Of a stretch of DNA of 64,000 nucleotides, positions 41,173-49,667 are shown piece after piece (within the stretch, counting starts at the first letter, position 1; every line of letters begins with the position of its first letter). The stretch covers positions 1,325,304-1,389,303 of the forward strand of contig NZ_PGFF01000001.1 of assembly GCF_002797715.1 (NCBI RefSeq). Reading direction: 5' to 3'. Made by a program: the position numbers and the translations under genes. The notes below the pieces were generated by a model. The model did no database searches. It saw nothing but the letters and a program-made list of their open reading frames with translations, and was not told the origin of the DNA. Source of the stretch: Diaminobutyricimonas aerilata. GTDB lineage: Bacteria > Actinomycetota > Actinomycetes > Actinomycetales > Microbacteriaceae.

Positions 41173-42300
41173 TCAGACGTCGAGGCGGTAGCCGCGCTTG
41201 ACGACGGTGGCGACCACGCCGGGGGTCCCGAGCGACTGACGCAGTCGACTGAGGGCCATCTCCATGGCGTGGTCGTCGCCGTTGCCCGGCAGGGCGGCCG
41301 TGAGCCGGGCGCGGGGCACGACGCCGCCCTCCGCGGCGACGAGCTCCCGCAGCAGGGCGAGCGGGGCGGGCGCGAGGGCGACGCGGTGGTCGCCGAGGCT
41401 CGCGAGCTGACCCCGCAGTCGCAGCTCGCCGTGCCGGGTGGGCACTCGGTGCACCCGCGTGCGCTCGAGGTGCTCGCAGACGAGCCGGATCAACGCGCCC
41501 ATGCGGTGGCGCTCCGGTTGGATCGGGTCGACACCGACCGCGATGAGCGGCGCCGCGGTCACCGGGCCGACGGCGGCGGCGAGCACGTCGTGCCGGAGCG
41601 CCGCGACGACCTCGCCGAGCGCACCGAGTGCCTCCGCCGCCTGGAAGAGGGCCTCGACCCCGGGCGCGCTCGTGAAGGTCACGGCGTCGAGCTGGCGGGC
41701 GCAGATCGCCTCGACGAGCCGCCCGACGCGCTCGTCGTCGCCGTCGGGGTTCTCCCACCGGTACGGGGCGACCACGAGCACCCGTTCGTGCACCGCGCGC
41801 AACCGGTCGAGCTGCTCCTCGTTGGTGTACCCGTGCAGCTGAACCGCGACGGTGAGCCCGGTGCCGTATTCGGCGAGGGTCTTGTCGACGAGGGAGCGGG
41901 TGGTCTCGACCTCGCTCATCCCCGCGTCGTCGAGACCCGCGGCGCGCACACCTCCGCGCGCCTTGGGTCCGCGCACGAGGATGCGGCCGGCGGCGAGTGC
42001 GCCGGTGAGGGCGTCGCCGAGGCCGGCGGCATCCGCGACCTCGAACCAGCGGCGGATGCCGTACCCGGTCGTCGCGAGCAGCAGATCCGGGGCGGCGTCG
42101 ATGATCGCCCGCGTCTCGGCGATCACGCTCGCGTCGTCGCGCGCGTTGGCCATGCGGATCGTCGGGGCATGGAGCACCTGGGCGCCACGTCGTTCGAACG
42201 CGTCGATGAGGTCTTCGCTGCGGCGGTCGGAGGTGACGCCGATGCGGAATCCGGCGAGCTGATCGGGTCGGAAGCCGGGCACCGGCTCGGCCGCGGTCAC
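41173..42300 (-). CDS. Uroporphyrinogen-III synthase-like protein with winged-helix domain
   Basis: Residues about 15-265 resemble HemD: FRIGVTSDRRSEDLIDAFERRGAQV, TTGYGIRRWFEVADAAG, VDKTLAEYGTGLTVAVQLHG, AVTFTSAPGVEALF and AAVGPVTAAPLIAVG. HemD closes the tetrapyrrole ring. Residues about 285-375 form an OmpR/PhoB-type winged helix ending VVATVVKRGYRLDV. Such HemD-response-regulator fusions are known in Actinobacteria next to nitrite or nitrate genes and may sense a tetrapyrrole or act only as regulators. It is the last gene of the nirB-cobA run, starting four bases after the cobA stop. The GTG start is uncertain. Confidence 0.82.
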   Translation of the reverse strand: MTAAEPVPGFRPDQLAGFRIGVTSDRRSEDLIDAFERRGAQVLHAPTIRMANARDDASVIAETRAIIDAAPDLLLATTGYGIRRWFEVADAAGLGDALTGALAAGRILVRGPKARGGVRAAGLDDAGMSEVETTRSLVDKTLAEYGTGLTVAVQLHGYTNEEQLDRLRAVHERVLVVAPYRWENPDGDDERVGRLVEAICARQLDAVTFTSAPGVEALFQAAEALGALGEVVAALRHDVLAAAVGPVTAAPLIAVGVDPIQPERHRMGALIRLVCEHLERTRVHRVPTRHGELRLRGQLASLGDHRVALAPAPLALLRELVAAEGGVVPRARLTAALPGNGDDHAMEMALSRLRQSLGTPGVVATVVKRGYRLDV

Positions 42301-42304
42301 CGGG

Positions 42305-43087
42305 TCATCCTCGTGCGGTCAGTTCGGCCGATCGCGCGAGCAGCTCCTCGATCGATGCGTCGCGGTCGTGGGCGAGACGCACCACCTCGCCGATCACCAG
42401 CACGGCGGGGGAGGACACACCGACGCGGAAGCACTCCTCCATGATGCCCCCGAGTGTCGACACGGTCGTGCGCTGCCGATCCGTCCAGCCGCGTTCGACC
42501 GCGGCGACAGGGGTGTCGGGGTCGCACCCGGCACGCCGCAGCCCCGCGGTGAGGGAGGGCAGGGTGCCGACGCCCATGAGCACGACGATCGTGCCGCCCA
42601 GTCCCGCGAGGTGCTCGAGCTCGTGCTCCTCGAGCGGGGCGTGACCCGAGACGACGGTGAACAGACGGCTCGTGCCGCGATGCGTGAGCGGGATGCCCGC
42701 GGCGGCCGGCACGGACACGGCGCTCGTGACCCCGGGCACGACGCGGACGGGGATGCCCGCGGCATGGCACGCGAGCACCTCCTCGCTCCCGCGGCCGAAG
42801 ACGTAGGGGTCGCCGCCCTTGAGGCGCACGACGTGTGCACCGCGGCGGGCGTGCTCGACGATGAGCTGCTCGATGCCCGACTGCCCGATGGGATGGTGTC
42901 CGGGTCGCTTACCGACGTCGATGTGCTCCGCCTGCGGCGCGAGCTCGGGCAGCACCCGGTACGGCGCCAGACGGTCGTAGAGCACGACATCGGCCTCTCC
43001 GAGCGCCCGCACCGCCGCGAGCGTGAGCAGGTCCGGATCGCCGGGTCCGCCGCCGACGAGGGTCACCCGCCCGACCGCGGCGGTCAC
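42305..43087 (-). CDS. cobA: Uroporphyrinogen-III C-methyltransferase
   Basis: This enzyme makes precorrin-2, the first committed step to siroheme, by transferring two methyl groups from SAM. The 260-residue protein has VTLVGGGPGDPDLLTL (residues 8-23), the GDPYVFGRGSEE segment, VVPGVTSAVSVPAAAGIPLTHR and VVLMGVGTL. It lacks the NAD-dependent dehydrogenase/ferrochelatase part of CysG; the separate cbiX gene could supply the chelatase. The GTG start overlaps the nirB stop by four bases, so siroheme synthesis is coupled to nitrite reductase. Confidence 0.93.
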   Translation of the reverse strand: MTAAVGRVTLVGGGPGDPDLLTLAAVRALGEADVVLYDRLAPYRVLPELAPQAEHIDVGKRPGHHPIGQSGIEQLIVEHARRGAHVVRLKGGDPYVFGRGSEEVLACHAAGIPVRVVPGVTSAVSVPAAAGIPLTHRGTSRLFTVVSGHAPLEEHELEHLAGLGGTIVVLMGVGTLPSLTAGLRRAGCDPDTPVAAVERGWTDRQRTTVSTLGGIMEECFRVGVSSPAVLVIGEVVRLAHDRDASIEELLARSAELTARG

Positions 43088-45657
43088 CGGGTCCTCCCCA
43101 CCGGGATCGACCCGCCGGCGATCATGACGCGGCGTTCCTCGTCCGTCGCGGGCCGGCGTTGCCCGCGTTCGGTCACCCGCACGAGGTCGGGGTCGGGCTC
43201 GCCCGGCGCGTTCACGAAGGAGCGGAACCGGCGGAGACGTTCGGGATCGGCGAGGGTGGCCGCCCACTCGTCCTCGTAGGTGTCGACGTGCCGGGCCATC
43301 GCCGCCTCGAGTTCGGGGGCGAGACCGAGCGAATCGTCGACGACGACCTCGCGCACGTGGTCGACACCCCCGTCGAGGTCCTCCATCCACCGCGCCGTGC
43401 GCTGCAGACGGTCCGCGGTGCGGATGTAGTACATGAGGTAGCGGTCGATGTAGCGGATGAGGGTTTCGTCGTCCAGGTCGCTCGCGAGCAGTTGCGCGTG
43501 CGTCGGCTGGAAGCCGCCGTTGCCGCCGACGTAGAGGTTCCAGCCGGTCTCGGTCGCGATCACCCCGACGTCCTTGCCGCGCGCCTCCGCGCACTCGCGC
43601 GCGCATCCGGAGACCCCGAACTTGAACTTGTGCGGTGCCCGCAGCCCCCGGTACCGCAGTTCGAGCCGCACCGCCATGCCGACCGAGTCCTGCACGCCGA
43701 AGCGGCACCACGTCGATCCGACGCAGCTCTTCACGTTGCGCAGCGCCTTGCCGTACGCCTGGCCGGACTCGAAGCCCGCGTCGACGAGCCGCTTCCAGAT
43801 GTCCGGCAGCTGGTCCAGCCGGGCACCGAACATGTCGATGCGCTGCCCGCCGGTGATCTTCGTGTACAACCCGAAGTCCATCGCCACCGAGGCGATGACC
43901 GCGAGCTTCTCCGGGGTGATCTCGCCCCCGGGGATGCGCGGCACGACCGAGTAGCTGCCGTCGCGCTGCATGTTGGCCAGTGCGCGGTCGTTGGTGTCCT
44001 GGAGGGCGCCGCGGCCGGCGTCGAGGATGTACGACCCGTGCTGGCTCGCGAGGATCGACGCGACGGCGGGCTTGCACACATCGCACCCGGCGCCGGATCC
44101 GAAGCGCTCGACGACCGCCTCCCACGAGGTGAGACCGACGACGCGCACGCCGTCGAAGAGCTCCTGACGGCTCATCGCGAAGTGCTCGCACAGCGCGCGC
44201 GAGACGGTCAGCCCGGCCTTGGTGAGCTCGGATTCGAGCAGCTTCTTCATGAGCGGCACGCACGAGCCGCACTGGGTGCCGGCCCGGCTGCACGACTTGA
44301 GGGAGGCCAGGTCCGTGCAGGCCGGCCCGTGCTCGCCGCGCACGGCGCCGCGCACGGTCCCGGCGTCGACGTTGTTGCACGAGCACACGAGGGCGTCGTC
44401 GGGCAGTTCGAGGGATCCGCCCTCGATGCCCGCGACGGAGAGGAACGAGGCCGGCTCGCCGCCGAGTTCGCGGCCGAGCATGGGGCGCAGAGACGCGTAC
44501 GGTCCGGCGTCGCCGACGAACACCCCGCCGAGCAGCACGCGTGCATCGCTCGAGAGCACGAGCTTCTGGTAGAGGCCGCGCGCGGGGTCGGCGTACACGA
44601 CTTCGAGCGCGTCGTCCGAGCTGCCGAGGGTGTCGCCGAAGCTCGCCACGTCGATGCCCGCGAGCTTGAGTTTGGTGGCGTCGTCGATCGTGTCGAAGAC
44701 GGCGTCCCCACCGCACAGGCGGTCGGCGACGACCTCGGCCATCGCGTTGGCCGGTGCGACGAGCCCGACGCAGCGACCCAGGGCGCACGCGACCTCGCCG
44801 ATCGCCCAGATGTGCTCGTCCGAGGTGCGGCAGCCCGCGTCGACGACGACACCGCCGCGCGGTCCCGTCGCGAGCCCGGCCTCCCGCGCGAGCTCGTCGC
44901 GCGGGGTGATGCCGATCGCGAAGACGGCGAGGTCGGCCTCGAGGTGCGACCCGTCGGTCAGCGCGACCCGGGCGAGCGTGCCGCCCGGCGCGAGCAGCGC
45001 CGCAGGACGCACGCCGAGGCGCAGTCCGACCCCGCGCGCGCCGATGAGGCGGGCGAGGGCGACTCCGGCGCCTTCGTCGAGTTGCGCGGACATGAGCCAG
45101 GCACCGGAGTGCACCACGGTGACCTCCGCGCCGAGCGCGGCGAGTCCGCCCGCCGCTTCGAGTCCGAGCAGTCCGCCTCCGGCGACGACGACCCGCGCCG
45201 GTCGCCCTTCGGCGGCACGGATGCGCGCGGCGGCCGCGACGAGCGCGTCGACGTCGTCGATGGTCCGGTAGACGCGGGCATGCTTGCGGCCGGGGATCCC
45301 GGGCACCGGCGCGCTCGACCCGGTCGCGAGCACGAGGTCGTCGTACGGGGTGCGCGATCCGTCGTCGGCGACGACGACCCGCCGCTTCTTGTCGATCGAC
45401 ACGACGCGCCGGCCCGTGCGGAGCGTCACCCCGTCGCTCGTCCACTGGCTGCGCGGCTGCAGCGTGAGATCGGCCTCCCCCTGCAGTCGTCGGCTGAGGG
45501 CGACGCGGTCGTACGGCTCGTGCAGTTCCTCGCCGAAGACGGTGACGTGCACATCGTCGCGTCCGCGGGCGAGGAGGGCGTCCGTCAGCCGATGGGCGGC
45601 CGGCCCGCCGCCGACGACGACGACGTGACGGATGCGGGGGGCGTCGCTGGTGGTCAT
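43084..45657 (-). CDS. nirB: Assimilatory nitrite reductase NAD(P)H large subunit
   Basis: NirB reduces nitrite to ammonium. In order, the 857-residue protein has an FAD site (HVVVVGGGPAAHRL, residues 11-24), an NAD(P)H site (RVVVAGGGLLGLEAAGGLA, near 152), a BFD-like [2Fe-2S] region (CSCNN near 422, CGSC near 465), a nitrite/sulfite ferredoxin half-domain and the siroheme/[4Fe-4S] motifs CVGSTWC (near 644) and GVSGCARECAEA (near 685). The four cluster Cys and the siroheme ligand Cys are all present. The ATG has no Shine-Dalgarno; a TAGGCT -10 ends six bases upstream. The gene is divergent from nirD and followed by cobA and the hemD-like gene. Confidence 0.95.
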   Translation of the reverse strand: MTTSDAPRIRHVVVVGGGPAAHRLTDALLARGRDDVHVTVFGEELHEPYDRVALSRRLQGEADLTLQPRSQWTSDGVTLRTGRRVVSIDKKRRVVVADDGSRTPYDDLVLATGSSAPVPGIPGRKHARVYRTIDDVDALVAAAARIRAAEGRPARVVVAGGGLLGLEAAGGLAALGAEVTVVHSGAWLMSAQLDEGAGVALARLIGARGVGLRLGVRPAALLAPGGTLARVALTDGSHLEADLAVFAIGITPRDELAREAGLATGPRGGVVVDAGCRTSDEHIWAIGEVACALGRCVGLVAPANAMAEVVADRLCGGDAVFDTIDDATKLKLAGIDVASFGDTLGSSDDALEVVYADPARGLYQKLVLSSDARVLLGGVFVGDAGPYASLRPMLGRELGGEPASFLSVAGIEGGSLELPDDALVCSCNNVDAGTVRGAVRGEHGPACTDLASLKSCSRAGTQCGSCVPLMKKLLESELTKAGLTVSRALCEHFAMSRQELFDGVRVVGLTSWEAVVERFGSGAGCDVCKPAVASILASQHGSYILDAGRGALQDTNDRALANMQRDGSYSVVPRIPGGEITPEKLAVIASVAMDFGLYTKITGGQRIDMFGARLDQLPDIWKRLVDAGFESGQAYGKALRNVKSCVGSTWCRFGVQDSVGMAVRLELRYRGLRAPHKFKFGVSGCARECAEARGKDVGVIATETGWNLYVGGNGGFQPTHAQLLASDLDDETLIRYIDRYLMYYIRTADRLQRTARWMEDLDGGVDHVREVVVDDSLGLAPELEAAMARHVDTYEDEWAATLADPERLRRFRSFVNAPGEPDPDLVRVTERGQRRPATDEERRVMIAGGSIPVGRTR

Positions 45658-45663
45658 GACGGG

Positions 45664-45669
45664 AGCCTA
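45664..45669 (-). promoter_or_regulatory. -10 element of nirB (leaderless type)
   Basis: On the minus strand TAGGCT is followed by CCCGTC and the nirB ATG. No -35 is recognisable, which fits an activator-dependent promoter. Confidence 0.55.
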
Positions 45670-45679
45670 GGAACCGGCC

Positions 45680-45716
45680 GTTTCGCCGCCGTTAACCCGA
45701 TGTAACCTCCTGTGAC
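45680..45716 (-). promoter_or_regulatory. GlnR-like activator array upstream of nirB
   Basis: On the minus strand the order is GTCAC-n5-GTTAC-n6-TTAAC-n6-GAAAC. The last pair matches the actinobacterial GlnR consensus gTnAC-n6-GaAAC at nine of the ten half-site bases (first base T). If transcription starts at the ATG, the array covers about -24 to -60, as for a class I or II activator. Confidence 0.6.
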
Positions 45717-45833
45717 CAACGCCCCACATCCTTCTCCGATGGCTGTGAGACGGGTTTCACGTGGGCGAAACAGGGCGACACGGTGCGGAAACATGGCGCG
45801 CCTACCGTCGGCATGACTGACGAAGGAGGAGCC

Positions 45834-46205
45834 ATGTCGAGCACCGCGATCACCCTGCCCGCCCCATCCGCCCCGTCCGCGGTGTGGGAACGCGGCTGCC
45901 CCGTCGACGAGCTCGAGCCCGGATGGGGTGAGGCGCTGCTGGTGCGCATGAAGCAGATCGCGGTGTTCCTGCTCGGCACCGGGGAGGTGTACGCGGTCGC
46001 CCACCGGGATCCGGCGACGGGCTCGAACGTCATGGCGCGGGGCATCGTGGGGTCCAAGGGCGACCGACCGACCATCGCGTCGCCGCTGCACAAGCAGGTG
46101 TACGACCTCGGCACGGGGGAGTGCTTCACCGATCCGCGGCTCATGCTCGGCACCTACCGCACCCGCGTGGTCGGCGGCTTCCTCGAGGTGGAACTGCAGC
46201 CGTGA
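45834..46205 (+). CDS. nirD: Nitrite reductase NAD(P)H small subunit
   Basis: The 123-residue Rieske-fold protein shows WERGCPVDELEPGWGEALLV, IAVFLLGTGEVYAVAHRDP and IASPLHKQVYDLGTGECF. As in other NirD proteins the Rieske cluster ligands are not complete (SPLHKQ replaces CPxH), so it is probably structural for NirB. The ATG has AAGGAGGAG five bases upstream. It is transcribed away from nirB, unlike the usual nirBD order, and overlaps the cbiX-like gene by three bases. Confidence 0.92.
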   Translation: MSSTAITLPAPSAPSAVWERGCPVDELEPGWGEALLVRMKQIAVFLLGTGEVYAVAHRDPATGSNVMARGIVGSKGDRPTIASPLHKQVYDLGTGECFTDPRLMLGTYRTRVVGGFLEVELQP

Positions 46206-46954
46206 CCCTCGTGGCCACGCCGACGCCGTCCCACGTGCCCGCGGCGCCGCAGGCCCGAGCGGACCTGCTCGCGATCTCCCACGGCACCTCGTCCGAGGCG
46301 GGGCAGGCCGCGATCGCCGCTCTCGTCGACGCCGTCGCGGAGCGCGCCCGCGGGGTGCGGGTTCGTCCGGGCTTCGTGGACGTGCAGCGCCCCGACGTGC
46401 CCGATGTGCTCGCCGAGGTCGATCAGGGGGCGACGGCGGTCATCGTGCCCCTGCTGCTCTCGGCCGGCTACCACGTGCACGTCGACCTCGCGCGGGCGGC
46501 ACGGCGTTCTCCGGTGCCGACTCTCGTCGCGGCGGCGCTCGGTCCCGATCGCCGTCTCGTCGACGTGCTCGAACAGCGGCTCGCGCAGTCCGGTCGGGAC
46601 GAGGGCGACGGTGTCGTGCTCGCGGCCGCCGGTTCCAGCGACGAGCGATCGGTGCGCGATTGCGAGCGGATGGCGGTGTCGCTGGCCGCGCGGCTCGGGT
46701 GCCGCGTCGACGTCGGCTTCGTGTCCGCGGCCGTACCGCCGCTCGCCGAGGCGATCGACGCCGCGCGCGCGGCGAGCCGGTCGGGACGTGTCGTGGTCGC
46801 CACCTACCTGCTCGCCCCCGGCTACTTCGCCGGTCTGGTCGAGGCCGGGGATGCCGACGTCGTCACGGCGCCGCTGCTCGACGGGGGTCCGCCGCCTCCC
46901 GCCCTCGTCGACCTCGTGATCGATCGCTTCGCGGCCGCGGCGGGCGGGCGCTGA
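46202..46954 (+). CDS. Sirohydrochlorin chelatase (CbiX-like)
   Basis: The 250-residue protein contains two CbiX half-domains. The first begins ADLLAISHGTSSEAGQAAI with the metal-binding His and has VIVPLLLSAGYHVHVDL with the second His near residue 95. The second half (about 135-250, DGVVLAAAGSSDERSV and VVVATYLLAPGYFAGLV) is degenerate: Ala-Ala-Gly replaces the first His. It would insert iron into sirohydrochlorin. The GTG start overlaps the nirD stop. Together with CobA it completes most of siroheme synthesis, but no precorrin-2 dehydrogenase gene is seen in the window. Confidence 0.85.
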   Translation: MTLVATPTPSHVPAAPQARADLLAISHGTSSEAGQAAIAALVDAVAERARGVRVRPGFVDVQRPDVPDVLAEVDQGATAVIVPLLLSAGYHVHVDLARAARRSPVPTLVAAALGPDRRLVDVLEQRLAQSGRDEGDGVVLAAAGSSDERSVRDCERMAVSLAARLGCRVDVGFVSAAVPPLAEAIDAARAASRSGRVVVATYLLAPGYFAGLVEAGDADVVTAPLLDGGPPPPALVDLVIDRFAAAAGGR

Positions 46955-46962
46955 CGGGCCGA

Positions 46963-46968
46963 TAGGGT
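46963..46968 (+). promoter_or_regulatory. -10 element of trmD (leaderless type)
   Basis: TAGGGT ends seven bases before the GTG at 46976. It gives trmD its own promoter, as expected because the gene is cut off from the rpsP operon. Confidence 0.5.
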
Positions 46969-46975
46969 CGACGAC

Positions 46976-47677
46976 GTGCGCATCGACGTCATCACGATCT
47001 TCCCGGAGTTCTTCTCCGTGCTCGACGTCTCGCTGCTCGGCAAGGCACGACGCGGGGGCGTCATCGACGTCGGGGTGCACGACCTGCGCGACTTCACCCA
47101 CGACCGCCACCGCACCGTCGACGACACCCCTTACGGCGGTGGCGCCGGCATGGTCATGCGCCCGGAGCCGTGGGGCGAGGCGCTCGACAGCGTGCTCGCC
47201 GACGACGACGACGCGACCCTCATCGTGCCCACCCCCGCCGGCACCCCGTTCACGCAAGCGATCGCGCGCGAGCTCGCGGCCGAGAAGCACCTCGTCTTCG
47301 CCTGTGGACGCTACGAGGGCATCGACCACCGCGTCGTCGACCACGCCTCCGGCCGCGTGCGGGTGCGCGAACTGAGCCTCGGCGACTACGTGCTCAACGG
47401 GGGAGAGGTCGCCGCGATGGCGGTCATCGAGGCGGTCGCCCGACTGGTGCCGGGTGTCATCGGGAACCCGGCGAGTCTCGACGAGGAGAGTCACGAAGAC
47501 GGTCTGCTCGAATACCCGAGCTACACCAAGCCCGCCAGCTGGCGCGGGCTCGACGTGCCGCCCGTGCTGCTGAGCGGCAACCACGCGGCCATCGCGGCCT
47601 GGCGGCGCGAGCAGCAGCTCGAGCGCACACGACGGGTGCGGCCCGAGCTGCTCGGTCCCGAGGGCCCGGTCGACTGA
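46976..47677 (+). CDS. trmD: tRNA (guanine37-N1)-methyltransferase
   Basis: TrmD methylates G37 of several tRNAs to prevent frameshifting. The 233-residue SPOUT protein starts [20 protein letters not shown] and contains [37 protein letters not shown] and [16 protein letters not shown] (knot), then [15 protein letters not shown]. The start is a GTG. It usually sits in rpsP-rimM-trmD-rplS; here it lies between the nitrite block and a convergent map gene. Confidence 0.96.
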   Translation: MRIDVITIFPEFFSVLDVSLLGKARRGGVIDVGVHDLRDFTHDRHRTVDDTPYGGGAGMVMRPEPWGEALDSVLADDDDATLIVPTPAGTPFTQAIARELAAEKHLVFACGRYEGIDHRVVDHASGRVRVRELSLGDYVLNGGEVAAMAVIEAVARLVPGVIGNPASLDEESHEDGLLEYPSYTKPASWRGLDVPPVLLSGNHAAIAAWRREQQLERTRRVRPELLGPEGPVD

Positions 47678-47678
47678 G

Positions 47679-47694
47679 TCGGTCGCTCGACCGA
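47679..47694. terminator. Short inverted repeat between trmD and map
   Basis: TCGGTCG-CT-CGACCGA is a perfect repeat; the hairpin would be a 6-bp stem with a GCTC loop. It lies between the convergent trmD and map genes. Confidence 0.45.
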
Positions 47695-47702
47695 TCCGTA
47701 GC

Positions 47703-48476
47703 TCAGGCGCCGTCGCGCGCGGTGAGCACGAGGGGCCCGTCCGCCGTGATCGCCACCGTGTGCTCGACGTGCGCGGCACGCGACCCGTCGACGCTGCGCA
47801 GCGTCCATCCGTCGTCGTCGGTGTAGATCTCGTCGGTCGTGTGCATGAGCCACGGCTCGATCGCGAAGACGAGCCCCGGCTTGAGCGGATAGCCGCGCCG
47901 CGCGCGGCCGTCGTTGGGCACGTGCGGGTCGCCGTGCATCGTGCGTCCGACACCGTGGCCGCCGAAGTCGAGGTTCACGCCGAACCCGGCGGACCGCGCG
48001 ACGTCGCCGATCGCCGAGGAGACGTCGCCCATCTTGCCGCCCGGCTGCGCCGCGGCGATGCCCGCGGCGAGGGCGAGCTCGCACACCTCGATGAGGCGCA
48101 GGTCCTCGTCACGCGGCGTGCCCACGACGAACGAGACGGCCGAGTCGGCGACCCAGCCGTCCACGTTCGCCGCGAAGTCGAGCGAGAGCAGGTCGCCGTC
48201 TTTCAACCGGTAGTCGTGCGGCAGTCCGTGCAGGGCCGCGTCGTTGACGGAGGTGCAGATGACCTTGCCGAACGGCGACCCGCCGAACGACGGGTGGTAG
48301 TCGATGTAGCAGCTCTCGGCCCCGGCCTGCCGGATCATGTCGTGCGCGAGCGCATCCAGTTCCAACAGGTTGACGCCGACATCCGAGGCCGCCCGCGTCG
48401 CCTCCAGCACGCTCGCGACGAAGCGGCCCGCGGCGCGCATCTCGTCGATCTCGGCGGGGGTGCGCAGCTCGATCAT
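47703..48476 (-). CDS. map: Methionine aminopeptidase, type I
   Basis: The enzyme removes the N-terminal Met from new proteins. The 257-residue protein has all five metal ligands: LSLDFAANVDGWVADSA (two Asp near residue 97), FGGHGVGRTMH (His near 173), EPWLM (Glu near 206) and HVEHTVAI (Glu near 238), plus CTSVNDAALHGLP for substrate binding. The start has GGGAGG five bases upstream and overlaps the TetR-family stop by four bases, so it is translationally coupled to that regulator. Confidence 0.95.
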   Translation of the reverse strand: MIELRTPAEIDEMRAAGRFVASVLEATRAASDVGVNLLELDALAHDMIRQAGAESCYIDYHPSFGGSPFGKVICTSVNDAALHGLPHDYRLKDGDLLSLDFAANVDGWVADSAVSFVVGTPRDEDLRLIEVCELALAAGIAAAQPGGKMGDVSSAIGDVARSAGFGVNLDFGGHGVGRTMHGDPHVPNDGRARRGYPLKPGLVFAIEPWLMHTTDEIYTDDDGWTLRSVDGSRAAHVEHTVAITADGPLVLTARDGA

Positions 48477-49102
48477 GTCCCTCCCAGGGCGGTCGTCTTG
48501 GCGGCCTGCTCGTGCACGATGCGGCGAGTGGCCTCGATGAAGCGGGGATCGCCGTCCTTGTTCACGAGGAAGGCGCGGTGCAGCAGCGCATCGGCGATGG
48601 CGACGAGCACCTCGAGCTCGAACACGAGATCGTCGCTGAACTCCAACCCGTACCGTTCGACGAGGATTCCCGCGAACGCCCGCGCGAGCACCCCGTTGTT
48701 GTCGAACTCGGGCTGCAGCACCCGCTCGTCGATGACGTCGCCGAACCGCACGGCGCGGAAACCGGGCTCGGTGTGGTTGAGCTCGATGTAGACGTCGATC
48801 GCGAGGTCGAATGCCGCCCGCCAGTCGTCGACGGCGTCGACGCGCTCGAACAGCCGCTCGGTGTAGCGCTGCAGGTTGCGGCCGGCGAGGGCACGCAGCA
48901 GCGACTGGATATTGGGGAAGTAGCGGTAGACGACGCCGACCGAGGATTCGGACTTCGCTGCGACGTCGCTCGTCGTGAGGCCGTCGATGCCGCTCTCGGC
49001 GATGAGTGCGGCGGCGGCGTCCAGGAGCAAGGTGATACGTTCGGCGCTGCGCTGTTGCACCGGCTCGGTGCGGATCTGCGCGGGGGAGTTCTGGTCGAAC
49101 AT
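48473..49102 (-). CDS. TetR-family transcriptional regulator
   Basis: The 209-residue protein has a TetR helix-turn-helix: RITLLLDAAAALIAESG (helix 1, residues about 23-40), then LTTSDVAAKSESSVGVVYRYF, with YRYF as the usual recognition end. The rest is an alpha-helical ligand domain without recognisable motifs. The ATG at 49102 is preferred to in-frame starts upstream because it places the DNA-binding domain at the usual distance. It overlaps map and is divergent from a membrane-protein gene 46 bases away, a likely target. Confidence 0.85.
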   Translation of the reverse strand: MFDQNSPAQIRTEPVQQRSAERITLLLDAAAALIAESGIDGLTTSDVAAKSESSVGVVYRYFPNIQSLLRALAGRNLQRYTERLFERVDAVDDWRAAFDLAIDVYIELNHTEPGFRAVRFGDVIDERVLQPEFDNNGVLARAFAGILVERYGLEFSDDLVFELEVLVAIADALLHRAFLVNKDGDPRFIEATRRIVHEQAAKTTALGGT

Positions 49103-49136
49103 GGCGCCCTCCGATCTGTCTGTGACCCGACGACGA

Positions 49137-49142
49137 TACCCT
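49137..49142 (+). promoter_or_regulatory. -10 element of the membrane-protein gene (leaderless type)
   Basis: TACCCT ends six bases before the ATG at 49149. The tetR start is only 35 bases away, so the two promoters overlap. Confidence 0.45.
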
Positions 49143-49148
49143 GGCCCC

Positions 49149-49646
49149 ATGTGGTACCGCCGTGCCCTTGCTGTGGCTCTCATCCCGGCCGCGTTCGTGC
49201 TGCCGACCGTGGTGCTGCTCGGCCGCGGACTGCTCTTCCGCGACTCCGGGTGGGATTTCGTCGTCTACCTCGTCGTGGCGCCGATCCTCGCGGTCGCCCT
49301 CGGCATCATCGCGGCCCTCGTCCGCTGGCGCGGGTCGGTGCGCCGCACCCGTGCCGTCTCGATGCTCGACGCCCTCGTGCTCAGCATCTGGTACGCCGCG
49401 ATCGTGCTCCACGCCGCCATGCCCGACCCCGTGCTCGCGAACGTGTTCGCGGCGGTGGGCCTCGTGGCGGGCGTCGTCGCGTTCTGGACGTCGATCACCC
49501 AGCTCGTGACCGAGACCCGGCGCCGGATGCGCGAGGTGATCGACACCTTCGAGGCCCAGACCTACCAACGCGACGGGTACGACCCGCGGCGCGGTCCCGG
49601 CCCGGTCATCCGCCTCGACCCGCCGGAGCAGCGGCGGCCCGAATAG
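49149..49646 (+). CDS. Hypothetical four-helix membrane protein
   Basis: The 165-residue protein has four likely membrane segments at about residues 5-27, 37-60, 72-92 and 95-118, followed by a charged cytoplasmic tail of about 45 residues (ETRRRMREVIDTFEA, ending in a Pro/Arg-rich stretch). No family is recognised. It is divergent from the TetR-family gene, an arrangement often seen with efflux or envelope targets of such regulators. The start is the ATG following the TACCCT element. Confidence 0.65.
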   Translation: MWYRRALAVALIPAAFVLPTVVLLGRGLLFRDSGWDFVVYLVVAPILAVALGIIAALVRWRGSVRRTRAVSMLDALVLSIWYAAIVLHAAMPDPVLANVFAAVGLVAGVVAFWTSITQLVTETRRRMREVIDTFEAQTYQRDGYDPRRGPGPVIRLDPPEQRRPE

Positions 49647-49667
49647 GCGGCGAACGTCGCGCTGTGG

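Noticed and set aside
45834-46205. NirD as an inactive Rieske protein because cluster ligands are missing
   Set aside because: Loss of these ligands is normal in NirD; it is not a sign of decay.
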